A DNA stretch of 64,000 nt, from NCBI RefSeq assembly GCF_007748095.1, contig NZ_CP036287.1, positions 5,642,001-5,706,000 on the forward strand, given 5' to 3'. The notes under the pieces were generated by a model. It saw only the letters and a program-made list of their open reading frames with translations. It ran no database searches and was not told where the DNA came from. Of this stretch, positions 1 to 12,040 are shown piece by piece (the stretch's first letter is position 1; each line of letters starts with the position of its first letter). The position numbers and the translations under genes are program-made. The stretch comes from Engelhardtia mirabilis. Its GTDB lineage: Bacteria; Planctomycetota; UBA1135; GCA-002686595.

Positions 1-228
1 GGTGTCGATCAGATCGATCCCGTTGGAGCCGGGCAGGTTCTTGTCGACGATCACCGCCGCCAGGCGGGACGAGAGGAGCTTGAAGCGCTCGAGCGCCTCG
101 GGGACAGAACTCGCGACCTCCACCTGGTAGCCCTTGCGCCCCAGGGCCATGACCGCGAGTTCGCAGATCATGGGTTCGTCGTCGACGACGAAGATCAGGC
201 CCAGGCCGCCATCAGATTCGGCATTCAT
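1..228 (-). CDS. Response regulator receiver domain protein (3' part outside window)
   Basis: Only the first 76 codons are present; the frame is open to the window edge. The translation starts at an ATG preceded by a clear GGAGGAG ribosome binding site. It shows the beta1 acidic pair of a CheY-like receiver domain (FVVDDEPM) and the phospho-acceptor Asp in beta3 (VIVDKNLPGSNG). A receiver accepts phosphate from a histidine kinase; the output domain, if any, lies outside the window, so the target is unknown. It could equally be a single-domain receiver. The next gene on the same strand ends 139 bases upstream, so it is probably transcribed separately. Confidence 0.85.
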   Translation of the reverse strand, partial: MNAESDGGLGLIFVVDDEPMICELAVMALGRKGYQVEVASSVPEALERFKLLSSRLAAVIVDKNLPGSNGIDLIDT

Positions 229-366
229 CGCAATCTCCTCCAAGGACGCCGACGGCGCCTCCTTCCCGCTGGAGCACAGCATGGGTTCTCGCGTGGGCAA
301 CTGTCCACCCGACCGACGATTCGCCGTCACCCGCGCGCCGGAGGACCGCCCCCAGGGCTGTGACGG

Positions 367-1977
367 TCACTCGAATCGGACCGACTCCAACCGCAGGCAG
401 ACGGGCTCGCCCATGGCGTTCAGGTAGGCGTGGTCGTCGGATCGCAGGCGCACGCTGACGATCGCGCGCCCGTCGAGTTCGCGAGGCAGGTCGAAGCGAG
501 CCGGCAGCGCCGCCGGATCGTCCAGGGCCAAGCGTCCGACCGAGAGCTCGTCGACGAAGACCTCCATGCGGGCCCCGATCAGGGCCGGACGCCCCAGAAC
601 CTGACCGTCGATGACCAGTGTCTGGCCGGCCCGGCGCATGCAGAGCGACGCGTAGGGGGCCACGTTGCCGTGCTGGTCGATGCCGCCGGTCGCGGCCGCT
701 GCGACCTCGACGCTGTCCGGCGGCACGTGGAATTCGGAGACGAAGGTCTTGCCCGCGACCCAGTGCTCGAAGGCCTCGATGTCCTCGGCCTCCCGTTCGC
801 CGGCGGCAAAGATCTGGTCGCGCTCGAGCAGGGCACGGGCGCTCGGCTCCACGCTCCAGCCGGGCAGCAGGTCGCGCTCGTCGATCAAGGCCAAGAGACC
901 CTGGGCCACGCGCTCGCAGCCGTGGGAGTTCCAGTGCCTGTCGTCGACCGAGTTCCAGTTCTCGGCGGCGTCGTTGAACGCGTTCGAGATCGAGGCGTAG
1001 CGCCCGCGCTCCATGTCCGCCGCCAACAACTGCTGCGCGCGCGCGGCGATCGGCCCCATCGATTGCACCAGCAGGTACCGCGCCCCGATCGCGTCCACGG
1101 CCACGACCAGCTCCCCGATCGCCTCGGCCGCGCGCCGGTAGCGCTCGCGGCTCTCCCAGTCGAGGCCCAGGTTGATGTGGTTCCAGACCGGCCGCGGAAA
1201 GGCCCCGCGCATGGCGTTGTTGCCGATACCGGTCTCGCCGCGCAGGCGCGCCTGGGGACTGAAGGCAGACATGGCGCCGGTCCCCCCCACACCCAGGCAA
1301 TCCACGAAGTCGTTCTGGACGACGAGTTGGATCACCAGATCGGGATCCATCACTGCCACCTGACGTCGCAGGTAGGCGCACTCGGCCTGGATGTTCCAAC
1401 TGCTGACGCCGAAGTGCAGCACCTCGAGCCGCGGCGTCGGACAGAAGGGACGCAGGAGCCGCTCCAGGTGCACACCGATGCGACCGTCGGCAGGGGCTCC
1501 GTAGCCGAAGACGTAGGAGTCGCCGAGCAGCACGATGCGCGTGGTCTCCGCTGGCTTGCGGATTTCGAACGGCCGCTCGCGCAGCCCCAGGCCATTGCTC
1601 GTGACGAGCGCGCCGAGGCTCTGCGCCTGGTCCAAGCCGGGCTGCAGGATGCGCCCGACCTCCGGGTCCAAGTGCGCCTCGTAGACGGCGTCGACCTGGC
1701 GCGCGAGCTGCTTCCCGACGACGGCGTGGAACTCGGGTTGGGCCAGGAAGGCCTGCACGACGTCGGTGCGCAGGCTCGGGTCCGCGACCACGGCTGCGAG
1801 CACCTCGCTCGGCGTGACTCCGATCCACTGAACGAGGGCCCTGCGCGGCACGAGGGGTCCCATGACCGCGATGGCCAGGACCAGGCCCAGGGCGCTCGCG
1901 GAGAGCCTGCGAACGATCCCGCCCAGCCGACCACCCGCGCCCCACGCCTGTCCGACCTCGGTCATGGCGGCGATCAT
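367..1977 (-). CDS. Membrane-anchored SGNH/GDSL-type hydrolase (paralog 2 of tandem pair)
   Basis: 536 residues. An N-terminal hydrophobic segment (about residues 26-45) should anchor or export the protein. All SGNH blocks can be placed: GDSYVFGYG with Ser154, Gly189 in LHFGV, Asn221 in VVQND, and the DxxH block DDRHW with Asp344 and His347. The family comprises lipases, esterases and acyl-group hydrolases or transferases, including acetylation enzymes of exopolysaccharides. The last 130 residues look like a beta-rich accessory domain (FVDELSVG...LDDPAALPARFD). It lies 24 bases after a close paralog with the same layout and the same C-terminal ending (RLESVxFE), so the two are probably co-transcribed and arose by tandem duplication. 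Substrate unknown; an extracytoplasmic role is inferred. Confidence 0.8.
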   Translation of the reverse strand: MIAAMTEVGQAWGAGGRLGGIVRRLSASALGLVLAIAVMGPLVPRRALVQWIGVTPSEVLAAVVADPSLRTDVVQAFLAQPEFHAVVGKQLARQVDAVYEAHLDPEVGRILQPGLDQAQSLGALVTSNGLGLRERPFEIRKPAETTRIVLLGDSYVFGYGAPADGRIGVHLERLLRPFCPTPRLEVLHFGVSSWNIQAECAYLRRQVAVMDPDLVIQLVVQNDFVDCLGVGGTGAMSAFSPQARLRGETGIGNNAMRGAFPRPVWNHINLGLDWESRERYRRAAEAIGELVVAVDAIGARYLLVQSMGPIAARAQQLLAADMERGRYASISNAFNDAAENWNSVDDRHWNSHGCERVAQGLLALIDERDLLPGWSVEPSARALLERDQIFAAGEREAEDIEAFEHWVAGKTFVSEFHVPPDSVEVAAAATGGIDQHGNVAPYASLCMRRAGQTLVIDGQVLGRPALIGARMEVFVDELSVGRLALDDPAALPARFDLPRELDGRAIVSVRLRSDDHAYLNAMGEPVCLRLESVRFE

Positions 1978-2001
1978 AGCTCGACCCCCGCGACGCCTCG
2001 G

Positions 2002-3585
2002 CTACTCGAAGGACACCGACTCGAGGCGGAAGGTGATCGAGAGCCCTTGGGGCGAAAAGTAGCAGTAATCGTCGGCGACAAGGCGCGCCGAAAGGTACGG
2101 GCGCCCGCGCAGGGCCTCGGGGACGTCGAAGCGCGCGGGGAACGCGTCCGAGTCGTCCAGGGCGATCGAGCCGACCTCGACCTCGTCGACGAAGACCCGC
2201 GTGCGCGCGCCGGCCAGAGCCGGGTGTCCGAGGACTTCGCCGCGCACGACCAGGCTCCCGCCGCCCTGCGCCAAGCAGAAGGAGCCGTAGGGCGCGAGGT
2301 GTCCGCTGGCGACCATGCCGGCGGTGGCCTGGGCGCCCATCTGCCGGTCGTCGGGCGGGAAACGGAAGATCGAGCCGACCTCGCTCGCCTGCACCTCCGC
2401 GTCCAGCTCGCTGCGATCGGTCGACTCCCGCGCGCCGGCGTCGAAGATCAGCTCTCGCTGCGCGATCGCCTCGGCGTCGGGCTCGATCCGCCAGCCCTCG
2501 AGCAGACCCCGCTCCGCGATCAGCGCCGACAGGCCGGCACCGAAGCGCTTCGACGCCAGGGGATTGAAGTGCCGATCGTTGGGGGCGTTCCAATGCTCGC
2601 GCTGGGCCCTGAAGCCGGTCGAGACGAAGGCCAACTGCTCCGACGGCAGGTCGGGCACCAAGAGCTCGCGGACCAGGGGTGTCGCCACACCCCACATGGA
2701 GATGAACAGGTAGGGCACCTCTTGGATGCGCGTGGCCTCGGTCAGCTCCGCCACGGCCCGGGCGGCGAGGGCGTAGCGATGGCGGCTCTCCCAGTCGAGC
2801 CCCAAGACCATCAGGTTCCTCAGGGAGCTGTCGTAGTACCCGTCCAAGGCGGTCTCGCGCACCACCGACTCGCCGCGCAACCAGGCCTGGCTACTGACCT
2901 GGGCTTGGGTCCCGAAGCCGCGCACCACGGGCGAGTCCGCGAGATCGTTGAAGAAGGCCAGCTGCACGACCAGGTCGGGGTCCAGCTCGGCCAACTGGCG
3001 GCGCAGGTAGGCGCACTCGGCCTGGAGGTTCCAACTCGCGACGCCCAGGTGCAGCACCTCCAACCTGGCCGTCGGGCAGAAGGGTCGCAAGCGGCGCTCG
3101 AGCTCGACCCCGAAGCGATCCTCGGCGGCGATCCCGAAACCGTACACGTAGGAGTCGCCGAGCAGCACGATCCGCGTTGTGTCCGGCGGCTTGCTCCACG
3201 CGTAGTCGCGCTCGCGCATGCCGTGGCCGTTGGTGCGAACGGGCTGGCCGAGGTGCACTCGGTCGGTCAGGCGCGCCAGGTGGATGCGGCCCACCTCCGG
3301 ATCGAAGTGCAGGTCGTAGATCGCGTCGACCTGGCCCGCGACCCGGTTCTCGAGCGCCTCGCGGGTTTCGGGCGCGTCGAGCATGACCTTGACCGCCGCC
3401 TGCTGCAGCACGGGGTCCGCGAGGATCAGCCCCACGGCCTCGTTGGGCGTCACGCCCACCGCGCGCAGCACCAGGCTGCGCGGGACGAAGACCGCAGCGA
3501 CGGCCAGCGCCACGAGCGCGCCGAGCAGCACCGCCAGTGCGCGTCGGGCAAGGGGGTCGCGCGTTGTGTGGGGACTTTCGGCCAT
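2002..3585 (-). CDS. Membrane-anchored SGNH/GDSL-type hydrolase (paralog 1 of tandem pair)
   Basis: 528 residues from an ATG preceded by GGAG at a suitable distance; the frame stays open 34 codons further upstream, but that part lacks plausible coding sequence. Residues 15-36 form a membrane anchor. SGNH blocks: GDSYVYGFG with Ser145, Gly181 in LHLGV, Asn213 in AFFND, and NDRHF for the Asp/His block. The conserved stretch ECAYLRRQ and the C-terminal domain (FVDEVEVGSIALDD, ending RLESVSFE) match its downstream paralog. It is the first gene of the pair. Extracytoplasmic esterase or acyltransferase activity is inferred from family; substrate cannot be told. Confidence 0.8.
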   Translation of the reverse strand: MAESPHTTRDPLARRALAVLLGALVALAVAAVFVPRSLVLRAVGVTPNEAVGLILADPVLQQAAVKVMLDAPETREALENRVAGQVDAIYDLHFDPEVGRIHLARLTDRVHLGQPVRTNGHGMRERDYAWSKPPDTTRIVLLGDSYVYGFGIAAEDRFGVELERRLRPFCPTARLEVLHLGVASWNLQAECAYLRRQLAELDPDLVVQLAFFNDLADSPVVRGFGTQAQVSSQAWLRGESVVRETALDGYYDSSLRNLMVLGLDWESRHRYALAARAVAELTEATRIQEVPYLFISMWGVATPLVRELLVPDLPSEQLAFVSTGFRAQREHWNAPNDRHFNPLASKRFGAGLSALIAERGLLEGWRIEPDAEAIAQRELIFDAGARESTDRSELDAEVQASEVGSIFRFPPDDRQMGAQATAGMVASGHLAPYGSFCLAQGGGSLVVRGEVLGHPALAGARTRVFVDEVEVGSIALDDSDAFPARFDVPEALRGRPYLSARLVADDYCYFSPQGLSITFRLESVSFE

Positions 3586-4300
3586 TGCTCCAGTCGCATC
3601 GCTTCGAGGTTCGGACAAGCCGGGCTGCCCTGGGCGTTGGTGCAAGCGTAGCCGTCGGACCAGGACCGCACACTCGGGTACGCCCACTCCCTGATCCGCG
3701 GCGCGAGCGCGAAGGATGCCGGAATCCCGTTGCCGCCGTCGAGGACGATCGAGGCGAGGTCGATCGGGTCGACCAGCGTCGCGTTCGCTCTCCGAACGGA
3801 TGGACCCTTCCGGAGCTCAGCAATCAGCCTGGAGCCGCCGAGCGGCCGGCACCGCGATCAGGCCCAAAGGCTCGCCGAGCACCCCCCCGGACCGACCTGG
3901 TGGCGAATCAAGCCGCGCACGCGACTGGTGAGCCCATCCCCCGAGGGGTTGCAATGGACCCAGAACTCTGGGTCCATTGCCCCCCTCGGGGGATGGGCTC
4001 ACCGGACGCGTACCGAGTGAGCTCCAGGTTCTGAATGTGAGCGCCCGCGCGGATCAGGGAGGAACAAGCTGATACGGCCAAGAGGGTGCATGGCTCTAGG
4101 CACAGCAACCCTCGATTGCCAAGGTCGCAATCGGAGCCACAGTCAGGGTCAGGCAGCCCACCGACCGGCGCCCTTGGCGACGGCTCCCCTCCACCCGGCC
4201 ACCATGTACCAAGAGCAGCAGCAACCATGGACGAGCGCTGCGAATCGATGGATCCCTCCCAGGTGATGCAGGCGCCGCGCCAGCCCCTCTGAACCCATGA
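3586..4300. other. Gene-poor stretch of about 715 bases
   Basis: No frame here has convincing third-position GC bias or a recognisable product. It carries the upstream region of the SGNH pair and one long hairpin (annotated separately). At 4226-4255 lies a segment resembling 8767-8796 (about 24 of 30 bases identical, including a run of 12), which may be a dispersed remnant. Confidence 0.6.
3927..4003. repeat. 77-bp near-perfect hairpin with 37-38-base arms
   Basis: Left arm 3927-3964 pairs with right arm 3967-4003 around a 2-base centre. The only irregularity is GGGGTTGCAA in the left arm against GGGGGGCAA in the right. The element stands alone in non-coding DNA, about 340 bases upstream of the SGNH pair and about 300 bases beyond the stop of the minus-strand gene at 4301. 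It could be a REP-like or palindromic mobile unit, or a strong terminator. No target duplication is evident. Confidence 0.85.
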
Positions 4301-6361
4301 TCATCTGCGGAGGCGTAGGCAGTAGGGATCGATGATCACAAACCGGAGCGTCTGAGCTGCAACATCAACCTCTACGACCTGTAGTGCTTCACAGTCGGCC
4401 CCTGGCGCGATCGACCAATCGACCCTCACGTCCAATCGCCGCTCCGTGATCTCGAGCTCGACTCGTCCCGCTGGCATGCCTCGCCAGCTCGACATCTCGA
4501 TGGCACCGCCAGGATTCGATGAAAACAGCGAGTCATCCAGCTCAATCGACCACCTCGACCGCACCAGCCTTCCATCGACCGGGCGAGCCACTCGAAAGCT
4601 GGCTCCTGGAGAAGTCCCGAAGGGGTGACTCTCGGCGTAGAGAAGGGCCGGAATCGCCCCCCCACCATCGAGCGGGAGATTCACCGAACCCTCCAGCGCC
4701 CCCCAGAGGCCAGCGTCCGCGACGGACAATCGACCTGCCAACTCGCGCCCGCCGTCCGCGTTGGCCTCGCGGACCTCTAAGATCCCCCTGAGATCCCCCT
4801 CGACGTAGAGTTCGGCGCCGACTTCAGCGCCCAGCGCGATATCCGTGCTGATCGGGATCGCGACGTCCCAAACCGGCTCGGGGCCAACAGACGAGCCGAT
4901 GTACATCGGGACGAATGCGCCAGGCATGACCCCAGCCTCCGGCCCCAGATCCAACCTGACCCGGAAGGGCTTGTCTTCCGCGATGTTCAGAATCAGGTCG
5001 AAGGACGCATACGAGTCGATCGATCCAGAATCCGCCCTGTGAACCTCGATCAACCACGGCCCGTCGTCGGCAGCTGAAAGCCGCTCAATCTTTCCACACT
5101 CACAAGTGGCCTTCAGTCCCACCAGCTGAGCATCTGGTGCAAAGTCCGGGTCGACAAGAAGCCTCACAACTGGTTGCGCCAACTGCGATGCGGTCAGTGG
5201 AACTTGCTGCGTCCACCCTCCGGAGAGAACGACCGCAACCGGCTTGGGCTCGGCCTCTTCGGGACCTCCTGCCGGGCTGGGCTTGAAGTCGGCCCGCTCG
5301 CGTCGCACGTCAGCCTCGGCCTCCGCACCCGCGCGCACTGCGAGTGCTCCACGCCCGGATAAGCCCACGTCGACGAAACCGTTCAATTCACCATCGATCG
5401 GCTCCCAAGCCAGATCTCCTACCGCAATCTCGCCAACATATCGGGCGTTGCCCTGACGCTCACTCACGTAGATTGCGGGGCCTCCACCCGGCAACCAGAC
5501 TGTCTGCCGGATCATATCCGGAGTTCCAGCCGCCGAAAGGCCGACTTCGTCAGTTGCGAGCACCACCCCGAGCGGATCGTACCAATCCAGGCGCACCGCT
5601 CTCAGCACTCCGCCGGGAATTGAAAGCTGGCATGCGAGAAAGCCCGTATAGCGGCCGAAACCCGGTGGGAAGAGTGCAAGCGATTCGAGCTCTCCAGCGA
5701 GAGGCTCAACCGCCGCCCACGGCGCATGGAAACGCAGCCCGTCCGCCGACGAACCCTCCCAGCCAATCGAATCGGCGGCCTGGTTGATCAAAGAGAACAG
5801 CTCTCGAAGCCTCCAGAGCTCGAAGGTCACCCCTGTCGCCGCTTCGGCAGGCGAGCCCGCCTCGCCGCGCCCCTCATATGCAAGAGCGCCGCCAACGAAG
5901 TGAGTCCTGTCAGTGCCAAGCTCATCCCTCACATCGATGTACGTGCAGCTGCCAACCTCACTGTGATTGAACTGCACCACACGACGCCAGAACGGCCATG
6001 CCACGAACAATGTCTCGCGCAAGAGCTCCGACGAGGGCTCTTCCCTAAGATACGGAATGAACAGTTGGCCATCCGCAACTGCGAGGCCTGCCGCATCGGC
6101 GATCTTGCGAACGTGCACTCGCGCTCGATCGACGGCCTCTGCTGACACTTCCAATCTCGAGTAGCGCCAATCAAATGATAGCTCGGCGTTCGGCCGCGTG
6201 AACCATCCAGCAAGAGCGGTCAGATCGGCGCTCTTCTCGACCGGCCGGCCCACCTCTGGCTCGGCCACCGACTCGGCGGGCGCCACGTTCCTGGACTGCC
6301 CCATGACCCCGCTAACGAGCAGCCCGACAGCCATGACGAACGCGAGACAAGAGTACTTCAT
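4301..6361 (-). CDS. Secreted protein of unknown function (686 aa)
   Basis: The start is an ATG whose A is also the last base of the upstream gene's TGA stop (TGATG overlap), which argues for this start and for translational coupling. A typical signal peptide follows (MKYSCLAFVMAVGLLVSGVMGQ). No known domain is recognised. The middle contains a linker rich in Ala, Glu and Arg (about residues 340-370), followed by a region with a Cys pair (ECGK) and beta-rich segments. Together with the upstream gene it uses clearly more A/T-ending codons than the rest of the window, suggesting recent acquisition. A 28-base piece of its 3' half recurs in decayed form near 8.55 kb. Function unknown. Confidence 0.75.
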   Translation of the reverse strand: MKYSCLAFVMAVGLLVSGVMGQSRNVAPAESVAEPEVGRPVEKSADLTALAGWFTRPNAELSFDWRYSRLEVSAEAVDRARVHVRKIADAAGLAVADGQLFIPYLREEPSSELLRETLFVAWPFWRRVVQFNHSEVGSCTYIDVRDELGTDRTHFVGGALAYEGRGEAGSPAEAATGVTFELWRLRELFSLINQAADSIGWEGSSADGLRFHAPWAAVEPLAGELESLALFPPGFGRYTGFLACQLSIPGGVLRAVRLDWYDPLGVVLATDEVGLSAAGTPDMIRQTVWLPGGGPAIYVSERQGNARYVGEIAVGDLAWEPIDGELNGFVDVGLSGRGALAVRAGAEAEADVRRERADFKPSPAGGPEEAEPKPVAVVLSGGWTQQVPLTASQLAQPVVRLLVDPDFAPDAQLVGLKATCECGKIERLSAADDGPWLIEVHRADSGSIDSYASFDLILNIAEDKPFRVRLDLGPEAGVMPGAFVPMYIGSSVGPEPVWDVAIPISTDIALGAEVGAELYVEGDLRGILEVREANADGGRELAGRLSVADAGLWGALEGSVNLPLDGGGAIPALLYAESHPFGTSPGASFRVARPVDGRLVRSRWSIELDDSLFSSNPGGAIEMSSWRGMPAGRVELEITERRLDVRVDWSIAPGADCEALQVVEVDVAAQTLRFVIIDPYCLRLRR

Positions 6362-7740
6362 CAGAAGAGTGAAACCGACGTCGTCTTGCACTGCTCGATC
6401 GACACCGTGAGCCATTCGGTCTCGGGCTTCTCCTTCAAGATACAGCAGTACTTCGAGAGCTGAACCGCGCCATCGGCCCCGATCGACGCGACCCCCGCGA
6501 TCGCCCCGCTACCATTGACCTTGACCCACCAGCAGCCATTGGTGGTTTCTTCATATTCCTCGTGTACACCGTAGGTTGGCGCTGGCTGCACCTGATTCGA
6601 CACCTTGCTGCAATAGCTGAGCGGTCCATAGACGCAGGCGGCCGCCTGGGTGAAAAACACAACATCCGCCGGATCACAGTGATCCGGAATCTGAGGGTTG
6701 AGCCCGCATTCCCCACAGACGCGGTGGAACGTTCCTTTCGAACCGATAACGGCCTTCTTGCACTTGCGATACAACCCCTCGTCAACGGAACCCTCATGCA
6801 GGTGGATTGATCCGGATCCGCTGCTCGCACTCGCGGGCAAGTGACCAGCGACACCTGCCGGCTCACCAGCGCTTGAGATCTCCGATGCCCCGAGCATCTC
6901 GGTCGACACATCCACCGTCACAATCGACAGCGCAGTCCCATCTCCGCTTCGAACCTCCGCCATGACCTCGCCAGGCGCCAGACCGTACAGATCGAGGCTC
7001 GCGCCAATGAGGTTCGGTTCCACCTCGACACCTCCGATCATCGGATCGCCGGCAGAATCCAACAAATCGACGATCCCTGATTGGCTGAGGTTGATGGTGA
7101 AGCTGCGGCTCGTCGGGCTGGGCTCGCGAACCATCAGTAGGCCGGTCGAAACGCCGGCCACAGGAACTCCGCCGTCAGGTATCTCGAGCCAAGCCTCTGG
7201 ATACTCGACCGAGAAATCGAGTGAGTGCACCTGATCGACACCGACTAAGGTCCCTGCCTCCGAAATCGCTACGGATCCAGTCAACGACACCGCCACTTCA
7301 CAGCGGACAATTCCGGATGGCAGGCTCGGAAGCCGGACTCGATCGCCGATCGGATACCGGATCGGGAGCTCCACCGTCGCATCACCGCCCCCAGTCGTGA
7401 CCGAGAATCGTTTCGGCGAGATCCCTGGCGTGCCCTCCGACTCAAGCCACCAATCGCCCTCACTCCCTGGCGGCCTCACCGCGGCACCGCCGACGCTTGT
7501 GAATCGAAAAGCGTAGTTGAACTGAGGCAGCGAGTAGCTCGCGCTAGCAGCGTCGAGCTCGCTCGACTCGAAGGCGAAGTCGAAGATGAGGCGGCCCGCC
7601 TTGTGACCAGGCGCAACCTCGCCTGCCGCGATTCGAGTCACCTCGAGGTCTCGAGACACGAACCGGGCCGAGTCCACATCCACGTCAGCCGAATGAGACT
7701 GAGCAGACAAGGAGGCCACGATGAAGATTCCTAAAACCAT
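6361..7740 (-). CDS. Secreted Cys-rich protein of unknown function (459 aa)
   Basis: It starts with a short signal peptide (MVLGIFIVASLSAQS). The first 270 residues look beta-rich. The last 130 residues contain about a dozen Cys (KCKK, VCGECGL, HCDP, ACVYGPLSYC, GCWWV, YCCIL, EQC), suggesting a disulfide-stabilised extracytoplasmic module. The stop codon overlaps the start of the next gene by one base, so the two products are probably made together. No ribosome binding site is obvious upstream of the ATG. Codon use is less GC-rich than in neighbours. No family recognised. Confidence 0.7.
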   Translation of the reverse strand: MVLGIFIVASLSAQSHSADVDVDSARFVSRDLEVTRIAAGEVAPGHKAGRLIFDFAFESSELDAASASYSLPQFNYAFRFTSVGGAAVRPPGSEGDWWLESEGTPGISPKRFSVTTGGGDATVELPIRYPIGDRVRLPSLPSGIVRCEVAVSLTGSVAISEAGTLVGVDQVHSLDFSVEYPEAWLEIPDGGVPVAGVSTGLLMVREPSPTSRSFTINLSQSGIVDLLDSAGDPMIGGVEVEPNLIGASLDLYGLAPGEVMAEVRSGDGTALSIVTVDVSTEMLGASEISSAGEPAGVAGHLPASASSGSGSIHLHEGSVDEGLYRKCKKAVIGSKGTFHRVCGECGLNPQIPDHCDPADVVFFTQAAACVYGPLSYCSKVSNQVQPAPTYGVHEEYEETTNGCWWVKVNGSGAIAGVASIGADGAVQLSKYCCILKEKPETEWLTVSIEQCKTTSVSLF

Positions 7741-8459
7741 GATGTTATCAGTCTACACCTAGTAATGCTCGAACCCCAGAGGGGCCCACGCTCGGATAAA
7801 AACGATTGGTGAATCACCAAGTCGCGCTCCTGGTGCCACCGCAGACAGATGCCCCTCACGCGCCCATCCCGGCTTCAAGGCGTCGCTGTTCGCTGTCGAC
7901 TTTAACCTTCACCCTCGCCAGGTAGCTGTAAGAGGTCTTCGGCATGAGGCGAATACGACGCTCGGGCTTCACCTCCGATGCCGGGCATCCGACCAACCGA
8001 CGAAAGCCAAGGAAAGCGTCGGTTCAAAACAGTCTTGACCGGGCTCCGGCACGGACTGGCTGGATACTAACGAGCCTGCGCACCACCCTGAATCGGCCCT
8101 GGGGACAACCGCCGCCTTCGGGGTGCCATCCAATTCGCCGACCATTGAAAGCCTGTCCTCAGCAACCGACCTACTCCTTCCTCTCCTTCTTCGCATCAAA
8201 TCAATCTCCCAACGACAGATGCTAGCGTGAATCGGTCGAGCGTGTGGGCTCTGCCCAGAATTTGGCCCCACCAGGCATCAGGCGTCCAGGGCCCCATCAA
8301 GGCGGAGATTCACGATGATGACGGTGCCCGAGGGCTCGAGATCCGGGCTCCGCGATCCAGGGCATCTCGCTAACTCATGGCCCTGCTGCCGCCCTGAGTA
8401 GCGATCCCTCGGCGCCTTTCGGCGCCTGCCGCGCGAGACCATCTCGGTTGAGTTGCGGT

Positions 8460-8480
8460 GGACAAGTCGTCGACTTGTCC
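8460..8480. repeat. 21-bp perfect palindrome
   Basis: GGACAAGTCG and CGACTTGTCC flank a single T. The arms are too short for certainty about function. A regulator binding site or a terminator stem is possible, but no adjacent gene clearly uses it. Confidence 0.5.
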
Positions 8481-8549
8481 GTGGTACACGAACTGCGGCA
8501 GCTTGAAGGAGCCTCAGGGGGAGACCTCGGTCGAGTGGAATTGAATGGG

Positions 8550-8577
8550 AGATGGCTCCTGAAGGGTGACTCTCGGC
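8550..8577 (-). pseudogene. Decayed fragment of a paralog of the 4301-6361 gene
   Basis: Bases 8550-8577 match 4598-4637 at 26 of 28 positions once a 12-base gap (in frame) is allowed. On the minus strand both read AESHP followed after the gap by a GA-containing segment. The surrounding open frame (8278-8631) then diverges and shows no similar codon bias, and stops appear in the alternative frames, so this looks like a remnant and not a working gene. Chance similarity is not fully excluded because the match is short. Confidence 0.35.
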
Positions 8578-8802
8578 GGCGGCAGGAAGACAACTGGCAA
8601 GGGGATGCAACGCGTTTGGTGACCTCCTCATCGCGCAAGACGCGCTCGAGGTGATTCACGGCCCTCGTGCCTGTCGACAGGATTGCGGCCGCAAGCGAGG
8701 TCCGGCTGTCCTCACGCCCCGCCCGAGCGAACCTCCCGAACGAGAAGCAGCGCCCGCCTACCCACCGTAGACGAGCGCTGCAAGCGGCTGGATCCCACCG
8801 GG

Positions 8803-10104
<1,302 letters not shown>

Positions 10105-10175
10105 GGTGGGAAGAAGGTCTGTGGCCGCGCGGGGCCGGGTAGCAGGTGGAGTGGACGGCCGAGCCGGTGGAGGGC

Positions 10176-11822
<1,647 letters not shown>

Positions 11823-11983
11823 CGAGGGGGGGGCCTCGGGGCAGGCGCCGGTGGGGGCGCTGGGTGTCGTCGAAGAGCGCGGAGTGCGGGGTGCGGCCCC
11901 TGGTTCGAGGCCTTCACCGACGCTAGACAACACTGCCCCACCCTTGGGACGATGCGGCGTAAATACATGAAGTCGAGCGATTT

Positions 11984-12017
11984 AGGCTGTCAACGATTGC
12001 ACTTGCCAGGCTGTCAA
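11984..12017. promoter_or_regulatory. Candidate operator: direct repeat in the aceB/regulator divergent gap
   Basis: The 10-mer AGGCTGTCAA occurs at 11984-11993 and again at 12008-12017, 24 bases apart, just before the regulator's GTG start. ScfR/RamB proteins bind upstream of glyoxylate-cycle genes and of their own gene. The position between the divergent genes, close to the regulator start, fits autoregulation and aceBA control. That the repeat is the binding site is inference. Confidence 0.4.
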
Positions 12018-12040
12018 TCGGACAAGGGGTACCCTTCGGC

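Larger units (their letters stand above)
7741..8802. other. Gene-poor stretch of about 1.06 kb
   Basis: No intact gene is supported. Open frames on both strands are short, lack GC-ending codon bias and resemble nothing recognised. The stretch holds a 21-bp palindrome (8460-8480), a small GGCGCC hairpin near 8409-8425 and a decayed fragment of the gene at 4301-6361. It looks like the scar of earlier rearrangement on one side of the low-GC island. Confidence 0.55.

Noticed and set aside
430..3651. Very long plus-strand open frame (1073 codons) opposite the SGNH pair
   Set aside because: It is the antisense shadow of two real genes: composition is Arg/Gly/His-rich, no domain is recognisable, and GC bias at third positions supports the minus strand.
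8278..8631. 117-codon minus-strand open frame as an intact small gene
   Set aside because: Only a short piece resembles another protein; the rest has no coding bias or ribosome binding site, so it is listed only as a remnant.
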